Assembly: GCA_030538425.1 (NCBI GenBank)
Contig: JAUNTZ010000031.1
Span: 1 to 32,181 of the forward strand
Direction: 5' to 3'
DNA: 32,181 nt
From: Paracoccus sp. (in: a-proteobacteria)
GTDB taxonomy: Bacteria > Pseudomonadota > Alphaproteobacteria > Rhodobacterales > Rhodobacteraceae
Shown here: piece by piece, positions 17,307-26,658 of the stretch
Position numbering within the stretch: position 1 is the first letter of the stretch
How the letters are laid out: each line of letters starts with the position of its first letter
Program-made: the position numbers and the translations under genes
The notes under the pieces: model-generated
Database searches by the model: none
What the model saw: only the letters and a program-made list of their open reading frames with translations
What the model was told of the DNA's origin: nothing

Positions 17307-18107
17307 ATGGCGCACGCAAAGAACCACGATTTCCACATCCTTCCGCCGTCGATCTGGCCCTTTCTGGGTGCTGTCGCGGCCTTCGTCATGTTCTTTGGCG
17401 GCGTGCTGTGGATGCACGATTCGGGGCCATGGATGTTCCTGGCCGGTCTGGTCGGGGTGCTTTACGTCATGTTCGGCTGGTGGGCCGATGTGACCCATGA
17501 GGGTGAGACGGGCGATCACACCCCGGTCGTCCAGATCGGGTTGCGCTACGGCTTTATCCTGTTCGTCATTTCCGAAGTGTTCTTCTTTGTCGCCTGGTTC
17601 TGGGCCTATTTCAAACATGCTCTTTACCCGATGACCGATCAGTCGCCCATGGTGGACGGCGTCTGGCCTCCCGCCGGTATCATCACCTTTGATCCCTGGC
17701 ATCTGCCCTTCATCAACACGCTGGTTCTGCTGCTCTCGGGCGTGGCGGTGACCTGGGCGCACCATGCGCTTGCCCATGAAAACGACCGCAAGACCGCGAT
17801 CAACGGCATTGCCATCGCGGTGGTTCTGGGCATCTGCTTTACCTTCCTGCAAGCCTATGAATACAGCCATGCGGCCTTTGGCCTCTCCGATACGGCCTAT
17901 GGCGGCGTGTTCTACATGGCGACCGGCTTTCACGGCTTTCACGTCATTGTCGGCACGATCATGCTGTTTGTCTGCCTGATCCGCCTGATGCGCGGCCAGA
18001 TGAGCCAGAAGCAGCATGTCGGCTTTGAGACCGCAGCGTGGTATTGGCACTTTGTCGATGTCGTCTGGCTGTTCCTGTTCTTTGCGATCTATGTCTGGGG
18101 CCGCTGA
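17307..18107 (+). CDS. ctaE: Cytochrome c oxidase subunit III
   Basis: Subunit III stabilises the aa3 oxidase core and its lipid pool. The 266-residue protein has the family length and seven visible membrane helices. It has the N-terminal [18 protein letters not shown], the conserved [21 protein letters not shown] helix pair, and the C-terminal [31 protein letters not shown] stretch precedes the ATG. It follows ctaG by 46 bases and is followed by a perfect hairpin (18131-18154) before surf1, so part of the transcript may end here. Confidence 0.97.
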   Translation: MAHAKNHDFHILPPSIWPFLGAVAAFVMFFGGVLWMHDSGPWMFLAGLVGVLYVMFGWWADVTHEGETGDHTPVVQIGLRYGFILFVISEVFFFVAWFWAYFKHALYPMTDQSPMVDGVWPPAGIITFDPWHLPFINTLVLLLSGVAVTWAHHALAHENDRKTAINGIAIAVVLGICFTFLQAYEYSHAAFGLSDTAYGGVFYMATGFHGFHVIVGTIMLFVCLIRLMRGQMSQKQHVGFETAAWYWHFVDVVWLFLFFAIYVWGR

Positions 18108-18130
18108 CCCCCAAACCCAAGTCTGACCGG

Positions 18131-18154
18131 GGCGCAGGGTTCATCCCCTGCGCC
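18131..18154 (+). terminator. Stem-loop between ctaE and surf1
   Basis: A perfect 9-bp stem, GGCGCAGGG (18131-18139) and CCCTGCGCC (18146-18154), encloses a 6-base loop TTCATC. It is followed by TCATCTTGTTGG, a weak T-rich run that also holds the surf1 Shine-Dalgarno. It begins 23 bases after the ctaE stop. It may be a leaky terminator or a stabiliser that lowers surf1-thrC expression relative to the oxidase subunits. Confidence 0.6.
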
Positions 18155-18174
18155 TCATCTTGTTGGAGCGCCCG

Positions 18175-18846
18175 ATGCGCCGCATTCTCGTTCCGCTGAT
18201 ATTCGCCGTGTTCGGCTGCGCGATCCTGATCAGTCTGGGTCTGTGGCAGTTGCGCCGCGCCGAGGAAAAGACCGCCTATATCGCCGGGATCGAGGCGGCC
18301 ATCACTGCCCCCGCCGATTACCTGCCCGACGAGGTGGACCCGTCGATGAAATACCGCCCCGTCTGGGTCGAGGGGCGGACCACCGGGCAGGAGATCGACG
18401 TTGTGTCGGGGTCGAAGGTTCAGGGCGCGGGCTATCAGGTGATCTCGGCCTTTGAGACGCGCGAGGGCCGCCGCATCCTGATCGACCGTGGCTTTGTCCC
18501 GCAACAGGCGCGGCACGAGCCGCGCCCCCCGGTCGCGCTGTCGGTGACGGGCAACCTGCACTGGCCGGATGAGGCGGGCGGTTCCGTCCCTGCGCCCAAT
18601 CTGGCAGAGAATATCTGGTTCGCCCGCGATGTCCCCGCCATGGCTGAGGCTTTGGGGACTGAGCCCGTGCTGATCGTCGCCTCATGGGTTGAGGGGGACG
18701 CGCAGGGCATCACGCCCTTGCGGCTGGGGGTTGAGAGCATTCCGAACAACCATATGAACTATGCCGTGCAATGGTTTTTGTTCGCCGCGACGCTTGCGAT
18801 AATGACAGCATGGCTCATCTGGCGTATCAGACGCCGCACATATTAG
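18175..18846 (+). CDS. surf1: SURF1 family cytochrome oxidase assembly protein
   Basis: Surf1 proteins (Shy1/SURF1) help insert heme a into oxidase subunit I. The 223-residue product has the expected two-anchor layout. An N-terminal helix covers residues 4-22 (ILVPLIFAVFGCAILISLG) and runs into the LWQLRRAEEK motif. A periplasmic domain follows, with GAGYQVISAFET and RRILIDRGFVP. A C-terminal helix begins after the signature NNHMNYAVQWFLFA. The ATG at 18175 was chosen over an in-frame TTG at 18160 because TTGGAG is placed correctly before it. The gene lies 67 bases after ctaE, past a hairpin, and 9 bases before thrC. Confidence 0.93.
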   Translation: MRRILVPLIFAVFGCAILISLGLWQLRRAEEKTAYIAGIEAAITAPADYLPDEVDPSMKYRPVWVEGRTTGQEIDVVSGSKVQGAGYQVISAFETREGRRILIDRGFVPQQARHEPRPPVALSVTGNLHWPDEAGGSVPAPNLAENIWFARDVPAMAEALGTEPVLIVASWVEGDAQGITPLRLGVESIPNNHMNYAVQWFLFAATLAIMTAWLIWRIRRRTY

Positions 18847-18855
18847 GAAAAGACG

Positions 18856-20235
18856 ATGCGCTATATCTCGACGCGGGGTCAGGCTCCGGTTTTGGATTTC
18901 GAACAGGCGATGCTGGCCGGCCTGGCCCGCGATGGCGGGCTGTATCTGCCCGAGACCATCCCCGCGCTTGACGATATCGCGGGATTTGAGGGGATCAGCT
19001 ATGAGGATGCCGCGCTGCGCGTGCTGACGCCCTTTGTGGGCGACAGCTTTTCGCAGGACGAACTGAAAGCCGCCATCAACGCGGCCTATGCGGGCTTTGG
19101 CCATCCGGCCCGCGCGCCGCTGAAACAGCTTGCGCCGGGGCATCACCTGCTGGAACTGTTCCACGGCCCGACGCTGGCCTTCAAGGACTTTGCGATGCAA
19201 CTGATCGGGCAGTTGTTCCAGATCGCCCTTGCGCGCTCGGGTCAGCGGATCACGATTGTCGGCGCGACCTCGGGCGATACCGGCAGCGCCGCGATCGAGG
19301 CGTTTCGCGGGCTGGCGAATGTCGATGTGTTCATCCTCTATCCGCATGGCCGCGTCTCTGAGGTGCAGCGCCGCCAGATGACCACGCCCGACGACGCCAA
19401 TGTCCATGCGCTTGCCTTGGACGGGCATTTCGACGACTGTCAGGCCCGCGTCAAGGATATGTTCAACGACCACGCCTTCCGCGATGCGGTCGGGCTGGCC
19501 GGGGTCAACTCGATCAACTGGGCGCGGGTGCTGGCGCAGATCGTCTATTATGTCACCTCGGCGGTCAGCCTTGGCGCGCCGGGGCGTGAGGTCGATTTCA
19601 CCGTTCCCACCGGCAATTTCGGCGATGTGTTCGCAGGATCGGTCGCCCGCGCCATGGGCCTGCCGGTCGGGCGTCTGGTGGTGGCGACGAACCAGAACGA
19701 CATTCTGCATCGCGCGCTGTCGGGCGGCGAATACCGGGTCGGGCAGGTCGCGCCCTCGATCTCGCCCAGCATGGATATTCAGGTGAGCTCGAACTTTGAG
19801 CGCGCGCTTTACCTTGCTTACGCTGAGGCCGCGCCGGTGCGGCAGTTGATGGAGGAGCTGAAAACCGGCGGCTTCACCATCAGCCAGGGCGCGCTTCAGG
19901 CCCTGCGCGAGATCTACGATTCCGCCCGCGTGTCCGAGGATGAGACGTTAGCCATGATCGCCCAGATCCGGCAGGAAACCGGCGAGGTGATCTGCCCTCA
20001 CACTGCCGTCGCCGTCCATGCCGCCCGCGCGCATCTGCGCCCCGGCGTGCCGATGGTGACGCTTGCGACCGCGCATCCGGCCAAATTCCCCGATGCGGTG
20101 CAGCAGGCAACCGGCATCCGCCCCGAACTGCCGCCCGCCATGGCCGACCTGTTCAACCGCCCCGAACGGGTGACACGGGTTGAAAACGACCTGAGTGCGC
20201 TTAAATCCCTGATCCTTGATCGGAGGAACGCTTGA
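18856..20235 (+). CDS. thrC: Threonine synthase
   Basis: This PLP-dependent enzyme converts O-phosphohomoserine to threonine. It is 459 residues long, as in other proteobacterial ThrC. Residues 1-8 (MRYISTRG) and GLARDGGLYLPETIP (22-36) are typical. The PLP lysine is Lys110 in HGPTLAFKDFAMQ, and TIVGATSGDTGSAAIEAF forms the phosphate loop. NSINWARVLAQIVYYV and VPTGNFGDVFAG are further family motifs. AGGAAAAG precedes the ATG, 9 bases after surf1. The TGA stop overlaps the TTG start of the next gene. Its place behind the cta genes follows common Rhodobacterales gene order rather than a shared pathway. Confidence 0.97.
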   Translation: MRYISTRGQAPVLDFEQAMLAGLARDGGLYLPETIPALDDIAGFEGISYEDAALRVLTPFVGDSFSQDELKAAINAAYAGFGHPARAPLKQLAPGHHLLELFHGPTLAFKDFAMQLIGQLFQIALARSGQRITIVGATSGDTGSAAIEAFRGLANVDVFILYPHGRVSEVQRRQMTTPDDANVHALALDGHFDDCQARVKDMFNDHAFRDAVGLAGVNSINWARVLAQIVYYVTSAVSLGAPGREVDFTVPTGNFGDVFAGSVARAMGLPVGRLVVATNQNDILHRALSGGEYRVGQVAPSISPSMDIQVSSNFERALYLAYAEAAPVRQLMEELKTGGFTISQGALQALREIYDSARVSEDETLAMIAQIRQETGEVICPHTAVAVHAARAHLRPGVPMVTLATAHPAKFPDAVQQATGIRPELPPAMADLFNRPERVTRVENDLSALKSLILDRRNA

Positions 20236-21497
20236 ACGACACCAACATCACCACGCTGCCCAACGGGCTGCGCATCGTGACCCGCGATATGCCGGGGCTT
20301 CATTCCGCGACCGTCGGCGTCTGGGTCGGCGCGGGCGGAAGGGACGAACGCGCCGAGCAGAACGGCATCGCGCATTTCCTTGAACATATGGCCTTCAAGG
20401 GCACCGCCCGGCGCAGCGCGCTGCAAATCGCCGAGGAAATCGAGGATGTGGGCGGCTATATCAACGCCTATACCTCGCGCGACACGACCGCCTATTACGC
20501 CCGCGTGCTGTCGGGCGATGTGGCGCTTGCGCTTGATGTCATTGCCGATATCGTCCTGAACCCCGCCTTTGACGCCCGCGAGATCGAGGTCGAACGCGGC
20601 GTGATCCTGCAAGAAATCGGGCAGGCTTTGGACACGCCCGACGATATCGTGTTCGACTGGCTGCAAGAGGCTGCCTATCCCGATCAGCCGATGGGCCGCA
20701 CCATCCTTGGCCCGGCCGAGCGTGTCTCGGCCTTTTCGCGCGACGATCTGTCGGGTTTCGTGGGTGAGCATTACGGCCCGTCCGAACTGATCGTGGCCGC
20801 CGCCGGTCGGGTCGATCACGATGCGATCGTGCGTCAGGCCGAGGCCGCCTTTGGCCATCTCTCCGCGCGTCCGGCCTGTCCGCGCAGCCCGGCTTTGTGG
20901 CAGGGCACCGAGCAGCGGCGCGAGAAACCGCTGGAACAGGCGCATTTCACCCTTGCCTTCGAGGGGCCGGGCTATCTGTCGGACGATTATTTCGCGGCCC
21001 AGCTTTGGACGATGGCGGTGGGCGGCGGCATGTCCTCGCGCCTGTTCCAGAAGATCCGCGAGGAACGGGGGTTGTGCTATTCGATCTTTGCGCAATCAGG
21101 CTTTCACGACGATACCGGCATGATGACCATCTATGCCGGCACCGCCGCCGAGGATCTGGCTGAGCTTGCGCATCTGACCGTGGACGAATTGCGCCGCGCC
21201 GCCGAGGACATGAGTGATGCCGAGATTGCCCGCGCTCGCGCGCAGCTCAAGGCGGGAATGCTGATGGGGCTGGAAAGCAGTTCGGGGCAGGCGGAACGCA
21301 TCGCGCGGTCGCTGGCGATCTGGGGCCGGGTGCCGGACCCCGCGGAGACCGCCGCGCGGCTGGATGCCACGGGCCGGGCCGAGATCCGCGACTATGCCCA
21401 GCGGCTGATTGCGGGCGCGCGGCCTGCCATGGCGCTTTATGGGCCGGTGTCGCGGGCGCCTGCTCTTGGTGCTCTGGCTGAGCGGCTGGCCGCCTGA
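20232..21497 (+). CDS. M16 family zinc metallopeptidase (processing-peptidase-like)
   Basis: This 421-residue insulinase/pitrilysin-type protease resembles mitochondrial processing peptidase beta subunits. The inverted zinc motif HFLEH is at residues 48-52. The third ligand fits Glu128 in VILQEIG, 76 residues after His52, the classical spacing. The glycine-rich loop (MAVGGGMSSRLFQKIREERGLCYS) of the second half is also present. With both motifs intact it should be catalytic, acting on small peptides or presequences. Its physiological substrate in bacteria is uncertain. The start is TTG at 20232, supported by GGAGGAACGC just upstream; it overlaps the thrC stop. The GNAT gene follows with a TGATG overlap. 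Confidence 0.93.
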   Translation: MNDTNITTLPNGLRIVTRDMPGLHSATVGVWVGAGGRDERAEQNGIAHFLEHMAFKGTARRSALQIAEEIEDVGGYINAYTSRDTTAYYARVLSGDVALALDVIADIVLNPAFDAREIEVERGVILQEIGQALDTPDDIVFDWLQEAAYPDQPMGRTILGPAERVSAFSRDDLSGFVGEHYGPSELIVAAAGRVDHDAIVRQAEAAFGHLSARPACPRSPALWQGTEQRREKPLEQAHFTLAFEGPGYLSDDYFAAQLWTMAVGGGMSSRLFQKIREERGLCYSIFAQSGFHDDTGMMTIYAGTAAEDLAELAHLTVDELRRAAEDMSDAEIARARAQLKAGMLMGLESSSGQAERIARSLAIWGRVPDPAETAARLDATGRAEIRDYAQRLIAGARPAMALYGPVSRAPALGALAERLAA

Positions 21498-22087
21498 TGT
21501 TCGGGCGCAGGCGCAGCGTCACCGTCGAGACCGAGCGGCTGATCCTGCGCCTGCCCGCCCATTCCGATTTCAAGGCATGGGCGGGATTGCGTGAGGAAAG
21601 CCGCGCCTTCCTGACCCCCTGGGAGCCTGTCTGGGCCAATGACCACCTGTCGCGCAAAGCCTTCACCACGCGGGTCTATTGGGCGGCGCGGGCGGAACGC
21701 GCCGGCACGGCGGTGCCGTTCTTTCTGGAACGCCGTCTGGACGGAGCATTGCTGGGCGCGATCACCATCGACAATATCCGCCGCCGCGTCGCCCAGACCG
21801 CGACCATCGGTTACTGGATGGGCGAACGCCACGCCCGCCAAGGCTATATGACCGAGGCGATCCGCGCGACGGTGCATTACGCCTTCAACGTGCTTGATCT
21901 CTCGCGGATCGAGGCCGCCTGCCTGCCCGACAACGCCGCCTCTCGCGGGGTGCTGGAACGCGCGGGTTTCAAATATGAGGGCGTCGGTCAGGCCTATCTG
22001 CAAATCAACGGGCGTTGGCGCAATCACGTGCTTTATGCCCATCTGCGCCATGACCGGCGGGGCCGCGCCGACGCGGCCGAAGGATGA
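21497..22087 (+). CDS. RimJ/RimL-type GNAT N-acetyltransferase
   Basis: This 196-residue protein has the GNAT fold of the RimJ subfamily, which acetylates N-terminal amines of proteins such as ribosomal S5. It contains VETERLILRLPAHSDF at the N-terminus, LLGAITIDNIRRR, TATIGYWMGERHARQGYMTEAIRA (acetyl-CoA loop with RQGYM) and the C-terminal SRIEAACLPDNAASRGVLERAGFKYEG. Its exact substrate cannot be told from sequence. The ATG overlaps the protease stop by one base. The last nine or so codons (RRGRADAAEG) are read from a terminator-like hairpin at 22061-22078, so the C-terminal tail seems to have been supplied by that element. Confidence 0.9.
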   Translation: MFGRRRSVTVETERLILRLPAHSDFKAWAGLREESRAFLTPWEPVWANDHLSRKAFTTRVYWAARAERAGTAVPFFLERRLDGALLGAITIDNIRRRVAQTATIGYWMGERHARQGYMTEAIRATVHYAFNVLDLSRIEAACLPDNAASRGVLERAGFKYEGVGQAYLQINGRWRNHVLYAHLRHDRRGRADAAEG

Positions 22088-22141
22088 GTATTTTTGCACA
22101 GAAGAAACGCAGGATGATGCTTCTTCTGTGCCCAAATACTC
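22061..22141. terminator. Bidirectional terminator and palindromic gene-end element
   Basis: Two nested signals separate convergent genes. A perfect 7-bp stem GGCCGCG-CCGA-CGCGGCC (22061-22078) lies in the end of the GNAT gene. Next is a long palindrome whose 21-base arms (22086-22106 and 22121-22141) match at 19 positions around a 14-base loop. The left arm reads GAGTATTTTTGCACAG then AAGAA; the right arm is its near-perfect inverse. The T-run in the left arm suits the plus-strand transcript. The right arm, read on the minus strand, serves apt. The GAGTATTT word resembles the block at 2461-2527. Confidence 0.75.
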
Positions 22142-22160
22142 AAGATGAATGAATGGCCGG

Positions 22161-22694
22161 TCAGGCGCCCTCGAACTCGGTCAGCCAGTGCAGATCCATG
22201 CCCATATCCAGCAGGCGCTTGCGCCCGCCAAGCTCGGGCAGGTCGATCACAAAGGCGCAGCCGATGATTTCGGCGCCAAGACGGCGGCACAGCTTGATTG
22301 CGGCCTCGGCGGTGCCGCCGGTGGCCAGCAGATCGTCGACGATCAGCACTTTCTCGCCCGCGCGGATGGCGTCGTCGTGGATCTCCATCACCGCCTCGCC
22401 ATATTCCAGCGTATAGGCTTCGGAAATGACCGCGCCCGGCAATTTGCCCTTTTTGCGGATCGGCACGAAACCGGCGGAAAGCTGATGCGCCACCGCCCCG
22501 CCAAGGATAAAGCCGCGCGCCTCCAGCCCGACGATCTTGTCGATCCGGGTGCCGGCATAGGGGGTCAGCAGCTGGTCGATGGCCATGCGAAAGCCGCGCG
22601 CATCGGCGAACAGGGTCGTCACATCGCGAAAGATGATCCCCTCATGCGGAAAATCCGCGATGCTGCGGATATAGTCGCGGATGTCGCGGCTCAT
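22161..22694 (-). CDS. apt: Adenine phosphoribosyltransferase
   Basis: Apt salvages adenine to AMP using PRPP. The 177-residue length is normal. The N-terminus [21 protein letters not shown] is typical, with the [17 protein letters not shown] segment and the PRPP-binding motif [15 protein letters not shown] at residues 116-130. [19 protein letters not shown] is also characteristic. The ATG at 22692-22694 overlaps the stop of the upstream flavin-reductase-like gene (ATGA), and the frame upstream of this ATG has no family similarity. The 3' end faces the palindromic terminator at 22086-22141. Confidence 0.97.
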   Translation of the reverse strand: MSRDIRDYIRSIADFPHEGIIFRDVTTLFADARGFRMAIDQLLTPYAGTRIDKIVGLEARGFILGGAVAHQLSAGFVPIRKKGKLPGAVISEAYTLEYGEAVMEIHDDAIRAGEKVLIVDDLLATGGTAEAAIKLCRRLGAEIIGCAFVIDLPELGGRKRLLDMGMDLHWLTEFEGA

Positions 22695-23287
22695 GCGGGC
22701 CGCTCCCGCTCGAAGAGCTCGGTGACGGCGGCGTAGTCTTTGTAGCCCAAGCGGGCCAGCCACCCCTCGGCGGGTTTGAACCGCCCGTCGATGATGCAAT
22801 CGTCGCGCAGATGGATGCCGGTGACGACGCCGATCACCAGATAATTCGCCTGCCCCGCCAGTGGCACGATCTGGGTGGCGCGGCATTCCAGTGATGCGGG
22901 GGCGTGTTTGACGCGCAGGCAGGGGATCGTCTCACAAGGGGCGGATTCGATCCCGGCGGCCTCGAATTCGGACATGCCGGCGGGCATGGCGGCGCTTGAG
23001 GCATTGACCGCATCGACCTGCGCCGCCGAGGGGATGTTCACGCAGAAAAAGCGGTTCTCCATGATCTGCGCCAGGCTGTCCTTGGTGCCCTGCCGGTCGC
23101 CCTTCGCCGCGACCGAGGAAAACACCACCTGCGGCGGCGTATAGGCCACCGCGTTGAAAAAGCTGTAGGGAGCCAGATTGTCGCCCATCTCCCCCCGGGT
23201 CGAGATCCAGCCAATGGGCCGGGGCGCGACAATCGCGTTGAACGGGTTATGCGGCAGGCCGTGGCCGTTTTCGGGGCGATAGAACAT
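22691..23287 (-). CDS. Flavin reductase-like FMN-binding protein
   Basis: This 198-residue protein has the flavin-reductase-like split-barrel fold. It shows [18 protein letters not shown] followed by [22 protein letters not shown], then [19 protein letters not shown] and a C-terminal strand set ending in [16 protein letters not shown]. Members bind FMN and reduce flavins for partner oxygenases or act on aromatic or other substrates; the specific role here is unknown. It is translationally coupled to apt (ATGA overlap). It is separated from the nir-side small membrane genes by 75 bases, so it is probably not part of the nir unit. The ATG start directly precedes FYRPENGHG, the usual N-terminus of this subgroup. 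Confidence 0.88.
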   Translation of the reverse strand: MFYRPENGHGLPHNPFNAIVAPRPIGWISTRGEMGDNLAPYSFFNAVAYTPPQVVFSSVAAKGDRQGTKDSLAQIMENRFFCVNIPSAAQVDAVNASSAAMPAGMSEFEAAGIESAPCETIPCLRVKHAPASLECRATQIVPLAGQANYLVIGVVTGIHLRDDCIIDGRFKPAEGWLARLGYKDYAAVTELFERERPA

Positions 23288-23362
23288 GCGCAGCGATGCC
23301 TTTTTTCAGGATTCCGTCTGGCATATTGCACTCCGGACCGGCGTTTTTCCAGCCCTGTTCTG

Positions 23363-23653
23363 TCAATGCGGCTGGCGGAAACGGCCCACAAGCGCGCCAA
23401 TCGCCGCGCCAAGTGTGATGCCGACAAAGCCGGGCAGCAGCACGAAATAGATCGAGACCGAGCGGCGCATCGCCGCCGCGCCGAACAGGGGCTCTCGCGT
23501 CTCGATCCAGCCGTAAATGCCCAAGCCCGCGCCAAGGATCAGTGCGGCCCAGACGATTTGCAGGCCAAGCCGCTTTGCTGCAAAAAACGCCAGCAAGCCC
23601 GGCAGAACAAGAGAGGCCATCGCCAACAGGACAAGCTGCGCCGGGTCAGTCAT
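23363..23653 (-). CDS. Small membrane protein downstream of nirN (second of two)
   Basis: This 96-residue, unrecognised protein has about three hydrophobic helices: residues 4-25 (PAQLVLLAMASLVLPGLLAFF), 32-48 (LQIVWAALILGAGLGIYGW) and 68-90 (SIYFVLLPGFVGITLGAAIGAL). There is a short polar loop (IETREPLFGAAAMRRS) between the last two. No cysteine or heme motif is seen. The ATG (23651-23653) overlaps the stop of the preceding small gene in an ATGA junction, the same coupling found along the nir cluster. It is therefore probably the last gene of that unit. Function is unknown. Confidence 0.75.
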   Translation of the reverse strand: MTDPAQLVLLAMASLVLPGLLAFFAAKRLGLQIVWAALILGAGLGIYGWIETREPLFGAAAMRRSVSIYFVLLPGFVGITLGAAIGALVGRFRQPH

Positions 23654-23934
23654 TCTGCCGCCTGATCCATCAGATGCCGCGCCCACCGGCCCGCCGCCCA
23701 TGTCGCGGGGATGCCCAGAAACACCGCGATGACCACCGATTGCCACGGATCAAGGCTTTGCCAGCCCACCGCGCGAAAGATCAGCGAGCCCAGAAACAGG
23801 TTGATCGCCACCGCCGCCGCCGTGAACGGATAAAGCAACAGCGCGAGTTTCCAGACCGGCCACCGGCCCGGTTCGGGGCCCGCACCCGGATCAGTGACTG
23901 GTTCCATCGCTGAAGGTGATCTTGTTCCAGACAT
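23650..23934 (-). CDS. Small membrane protein overlapping the 3' end of nirN
   Basis: This 94-residue, unrecognised protein has two hydrophobic helices: residues 28-52 (WKLALLLYPFTAAAVAINLFLG) and 62-80 (PWQSVVIAVFLGIPATWAAG). The C-terminus is polar (RWARHLMDQAAE). It overlaps nirN by 44 bases if the ATG at 23934 is used (weak GGGGA upstream) or by 17 bases with the ATG at 23907 (MEPVTDPG). The choice is uncertain. It is coupled by ATGA to a second small membrane protein. Being locked to nirN by overlap, it is likely co-expressed with the heme d1 genes. No domain was recognised, so a role in d1 delivery or nitrite reductase assembly is only a guess. Confidence 0.72.
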   Translation of the reverse strand: MSGTRSPSAMEPVTDPGAGPEPGRWPVWKLALLLYPFTAAAVAINLFLGSLIFRAVGWQSLDPWQSVVIAVFLGIPATWAAGRWARHLMDQAAE

Positions 23935-25447
23935 TGTATTTCCCCGAAGGCTTGCTCATCGGCAGGCGGGTGACTTCTTCCAGCGTTTGCGCATCATAGA
24001 CGATCACCGCGCCGTCGTCCTCCCAGATCGACACAAGCGCATAGCGCCCGTCGCGGGTGAACTCGGTATGGGCGACCGTCATGCCGGGGGCCGGGTCAAG
24101 CGTGCGCACGATTTCCAGCGTTTCCTTGTCGATGATATGCATCTTGTCGCGGTTCGGGCCAAAGAACACATCGGCCCAGACATAGGGGCTGTTTTCGTGG
24201 CTGCGCAGGAAAAAGCCCGGGCCCATCGTCTCGATGGTCTTGACCAGTTCCCATGTGTCGATGTCGATCACCGACAGCACGCCTTCGTTCAGGTGCGGGG
24301 TGGCCATGACGCGGCGACCGCCGCTTTCCCATGTGATGCCGGAACCCAGATGCGGCATCCCCGGCAGCGGAAGTTCCGCGATCTCGCGTCCCACGTCCAG
24401 ATTGACGACAACGCCCTTGTCACCCTCGCGGTTGGTGCCGATCAGGTGGCGATAGTCGGGGGTGAAGAAAAAGTCGTCAAGCGGCTGAGAGGTCAAGATG
24501 CGGCGGCGGGCGAACAGGCCCTCTTGCGCGCCCACGGCCTCGACCGCGCCGGGCTGATAGTTATGGACAAGTCCTTCGTAAAAGGGGCCGAATCCGTCGC
24601 TTGTCCCGATTTCCCAGATCTCGGGGGCGTCTTTCAGCGCGAGGATGAAGCTTTCGCGCTGCGGGGCCTGATAGACCGCGCTGACCCGGCTTGTCGCGCC
24701 GTCGCGGGTCTCGATGGGGATGATGCGCAGCGGCGTCAGATCCTCCGTTGACAGGATGGTCAGCGTGTGAGGCAGGTAATTCGCGACCGCCAGATATTGC
24801 CCGTCCGAGGACATGGCGATGTTGCGGCTGTTGATGCCCGCGCGGATGCGCCCGACCTCTTGCAGCGACCAGATGTCGTATTTCTGCACCCAGCCATCGC
24901 GCGCCATCACAAAGACATAGCGCCCGTCGGGGCTGAATTTTGGCCCGCCATGCACCGCATAGGGCGTCTCGAACCGATCCAGCACGGTCAGCGCGTCGCC
25001 GTCCAGAACCGAGATATGGCTGTCTCCGGTTTCCACCGCGAGGGTGATATTCATCGGGTCGGCGTCAAAAACCGGGGCGTCGGCGGGCGTGTAATCGGGG
25101 CGCATCTCGCGGCTGGCCAGCATATCCGCCTCGGTCCAGTCGGGCATCTCACCCAGGGGCGTGCGGATATAGTCGACAAGCGCTTCGATCTGCGCAGGCT
25201 CCAGAATGTCGGAATAACCGATCATCTGCGTGGCCGGGCGGCCGTCCGCGATGGTCGTGGCAAGCGCTTCGGCGCTTTGGCGGCCCAAAGCCTCGGGGAT
25301 CAGCGCGGGGCCGGTGCCGCCCAGACGGGTTTCGGCGTGGCAGGTCGCGCAATAATCATTGTAATCGCCCACCGCATCCGCAGCGGCGGCAAGCGGGAAC
25401 AGCGCCGCAATCAGCGCGAGATTAAAAGAACTGATGGGCCGGATCAT
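23891..25447 (-). CDS. nirN: NirN, periplasmic c/d1-type dihydro-heme d1 dehydrogenase
   Basis: NirN is a NirS paralogue that oxidises dihydro-heme d1 to heme d1, the last synthesis step. The 518-residue product has a signal peptide (residues 1-23, ending AAAADA) and one c-heme site at Cys33-Cys36-His37 (CATCH). A short cytochrome c domain has MIGYSD as the likely Met-ligand region. The C-terminal eight-bladed propeller shows repeated strands such as [30 protein letters not shown] and [15 protein letters not shown]. The ATG at 25447 was chosen because it begins the signal peptide; it overlaps nirJ by 26 bases. Full nirS has the same architecture, but gene order and the much lower similarity identify this as NirN. 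Confidence 0.92.
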   Translation of the reverse strand: MIRPISSFNLALIAALFPLAAAADAVGDYNDYCATCHAETRLGGTGPALIPEALGRQSAEALATTIADGRPATQMIGYSDILEPAQIEALVDYIRTPLGEMPDWTEADMLASREMRPDYTPADAPVFDADPMNITLAVETGDSHISVLDGDALTVLDRFETPYAVHGGPKFSPDGRYVFVMARDGWVQKYDIWSLQEVGRIRAGINSRNIAMSSDGQYLAVANYLPHTLTILSTEDLTPLRIIPIETRDGATSRVSAVYQAPQRESFILALKDAPEIWEIGTSDGFGPFYEGLVHNYQPGAVEAVGAQEGLFARRRILTSQPLDDFFFTPDYRHLIGTNREGDKGVVVNLDVGREIAELPLPGMPHLGSGITWESGGRRVMATPHLNEGVLSVIDIDTWELVKTIETMGPGFFLRSHENSPYVWADVFFGPNRDKMHIIDKETLEIVRTLDPAPGMTVAHTEFTRDGRYALVSIWEDDGAVIVYDAQTLEEVTRLPMSKPSGKYNVWNKITFSDGTSH

Positions 25448-26645
25448 GGCTTTTGCCCCTGAAGGGAAGGTTGGTGACGCGGGCCATATCGGCATCGACG
25501 CCGATTTCCGCATTGGTGAGATAGCAGGCCGGGTCCTCGGCCCAGGGGTCGCCGGTCAGTTGCAGCGCGCGGATGCGCGTGTTGCCGCCGCAAACAGCCT
25601 GAAACGCGCAGGCCCCGCAGCGACCCTTGAGCGGGCGCGGGCGGGTGCGCAACGTGGCCAGCATCGGATCGTCGCCGGTCCACCATTCCGAAAACGGGCG
25701 CTTCTTGACGCTGCCCACGGTATAGTCGGACCAATAGGTGTCGGGATGGACATTGCCCTGCGGGTCGATATTCGCCACCCCCACGCCCGAGGAATTGCCA
25801 CCCCATGCCTCAAGATGGGCGCGGACATGGGCGACCTGTTCGGGCGAGAAACGCTGTTCGGCCCAACGCAGAAACCAGACCGCATCGGCGTCATTATTGC
25901 CCGTCACGATTTCCAGATCCCGCCCCGCCTCGACCGCAGCCCATGCACGATCCAGCAACATATCCATCGCGGCGCGGGTATGGGCATGTTCGGTATCCTC
26001 GCCGCGATGCTTGTCGCCGCGCCCCGCATAAACCAGATGCGAGAGATAGAACTTGCCCACGCCCTCGGCCTCGCACAGGTCGATCATCGCGCCCAGATCA
26101 TGCGCGTTCTCGCGGGTGATGGTATAGCGCAGGCCCACCTTGACGTCGCGGGCGAGACAAGCGCGCACGCCCTCCAAAGCCTCGGCATAGGCGCCCTCGA
26201 CGCCGCGGAACCAGTCATTGACCGCGCCAATCCCGTCCAGCGAGATCCCCACATAATCAAAGCCCAAATCGGCCACCCGCGCGGCATTCTCGCCGCCCAG
26301 ACGGGTGCCGTTGGTGGACAGCGACAGATGACGAAAGCCCAGATCGCGGGCGCGTTCCGCCAGTTGCCAGAAATCGAACCGCGACAGAGGCTCGCCGCCC
26401 GACAGGATCAGCGCGGGGATGTCGAACGCTTTCAGGTCGTCCAGAACCCCCATCGCCTGTTCGTGGCTCAGCTCGCCCGGAAAATGCACATCGGCGCTTG
26501 TGGTGTAGCAATGACGGCATTTGAGGTTGCAGCGCCGGGTCAGGTTCCAGATCACCACCGGCTTGACCATGCCGCCTTTGGTTGCGCGGCGGCGCACGGG
26601 CGTGGGGTTCACCAATTGGTGCATATATTGGGTCAGGCGAAACAT
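25422..26645 (-). CDS. nirJ: NirJ, radical SAM enzyme of heme d1 synthesis
   Basis: NirJ is a radical SAM protein that removes the two propionate side chains of 12,18-didecarboxysiroheme on the way to heme d1. The [4Fe-4S] motif is Cys39-x3-Cys43-x2-Cys46 in [17 protein letters not shown], with SGGEPL at 82-87. A C-terminal SPASM-like cluster has Cys343, Cys346, Cys352 and Cys374 ([14 protein letters not shown]). The length of 407 is close to other NirJ proteins. The start follows nirH by 13 bases, with GGAAAG upstream, and the 3' end overlaps nirN by 26 bases. The protein resembles AhbC/AhbD of alternative heme synthesis, but the nir context makes NirJ clear. Confidence 0.95.
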   Translation of the reverse strand: MFRLTQYMHQLVNPTPVRRRATKGGMVKPVVIWNLTRRCNLKCRHCYTTSADVHFPGELSHEQAMGVLDDLKAFDIPALILSGGEPLSRFDFWQLAERARDLGFRHLSLSTNGTRLGGENAARVADLGFDYVGISLDGIGAVNDWFRGVEGAYAEALEGVRACLARDVKVGLRYTITRENAHDLGAMIDLCEAEGVGKFYLSHLVYAGRGDKHRGEDTEHAHTRAAMDMLLDRAWAAVEAGRDLEIVTGNNDADAVWFLRWAEQRFSPEQVAHVRAHLEAWGGNSSGVGVANIDPQGNVHPDTYWSDYTVGSVKKRPFSEWWTGDDPMLATLRTRPRPLKGRCGACAFQAVCGGNTRIRALQLTGDPWAEDPACYLTNAEIGVDADMARVTNLPFRGKSHDPAHQFF

Positions 26646-26658
26646 CGTTGCGCTTTCC

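Noticed and set aside
23340-23366. Promoter with TTGACA (23366-23361, minus strand) before the flavin-reductase-like gene
   Set aside because: No acceptable -10 box lies 15-19 bases downstream (the position reads CGCCGG), so it was not called.
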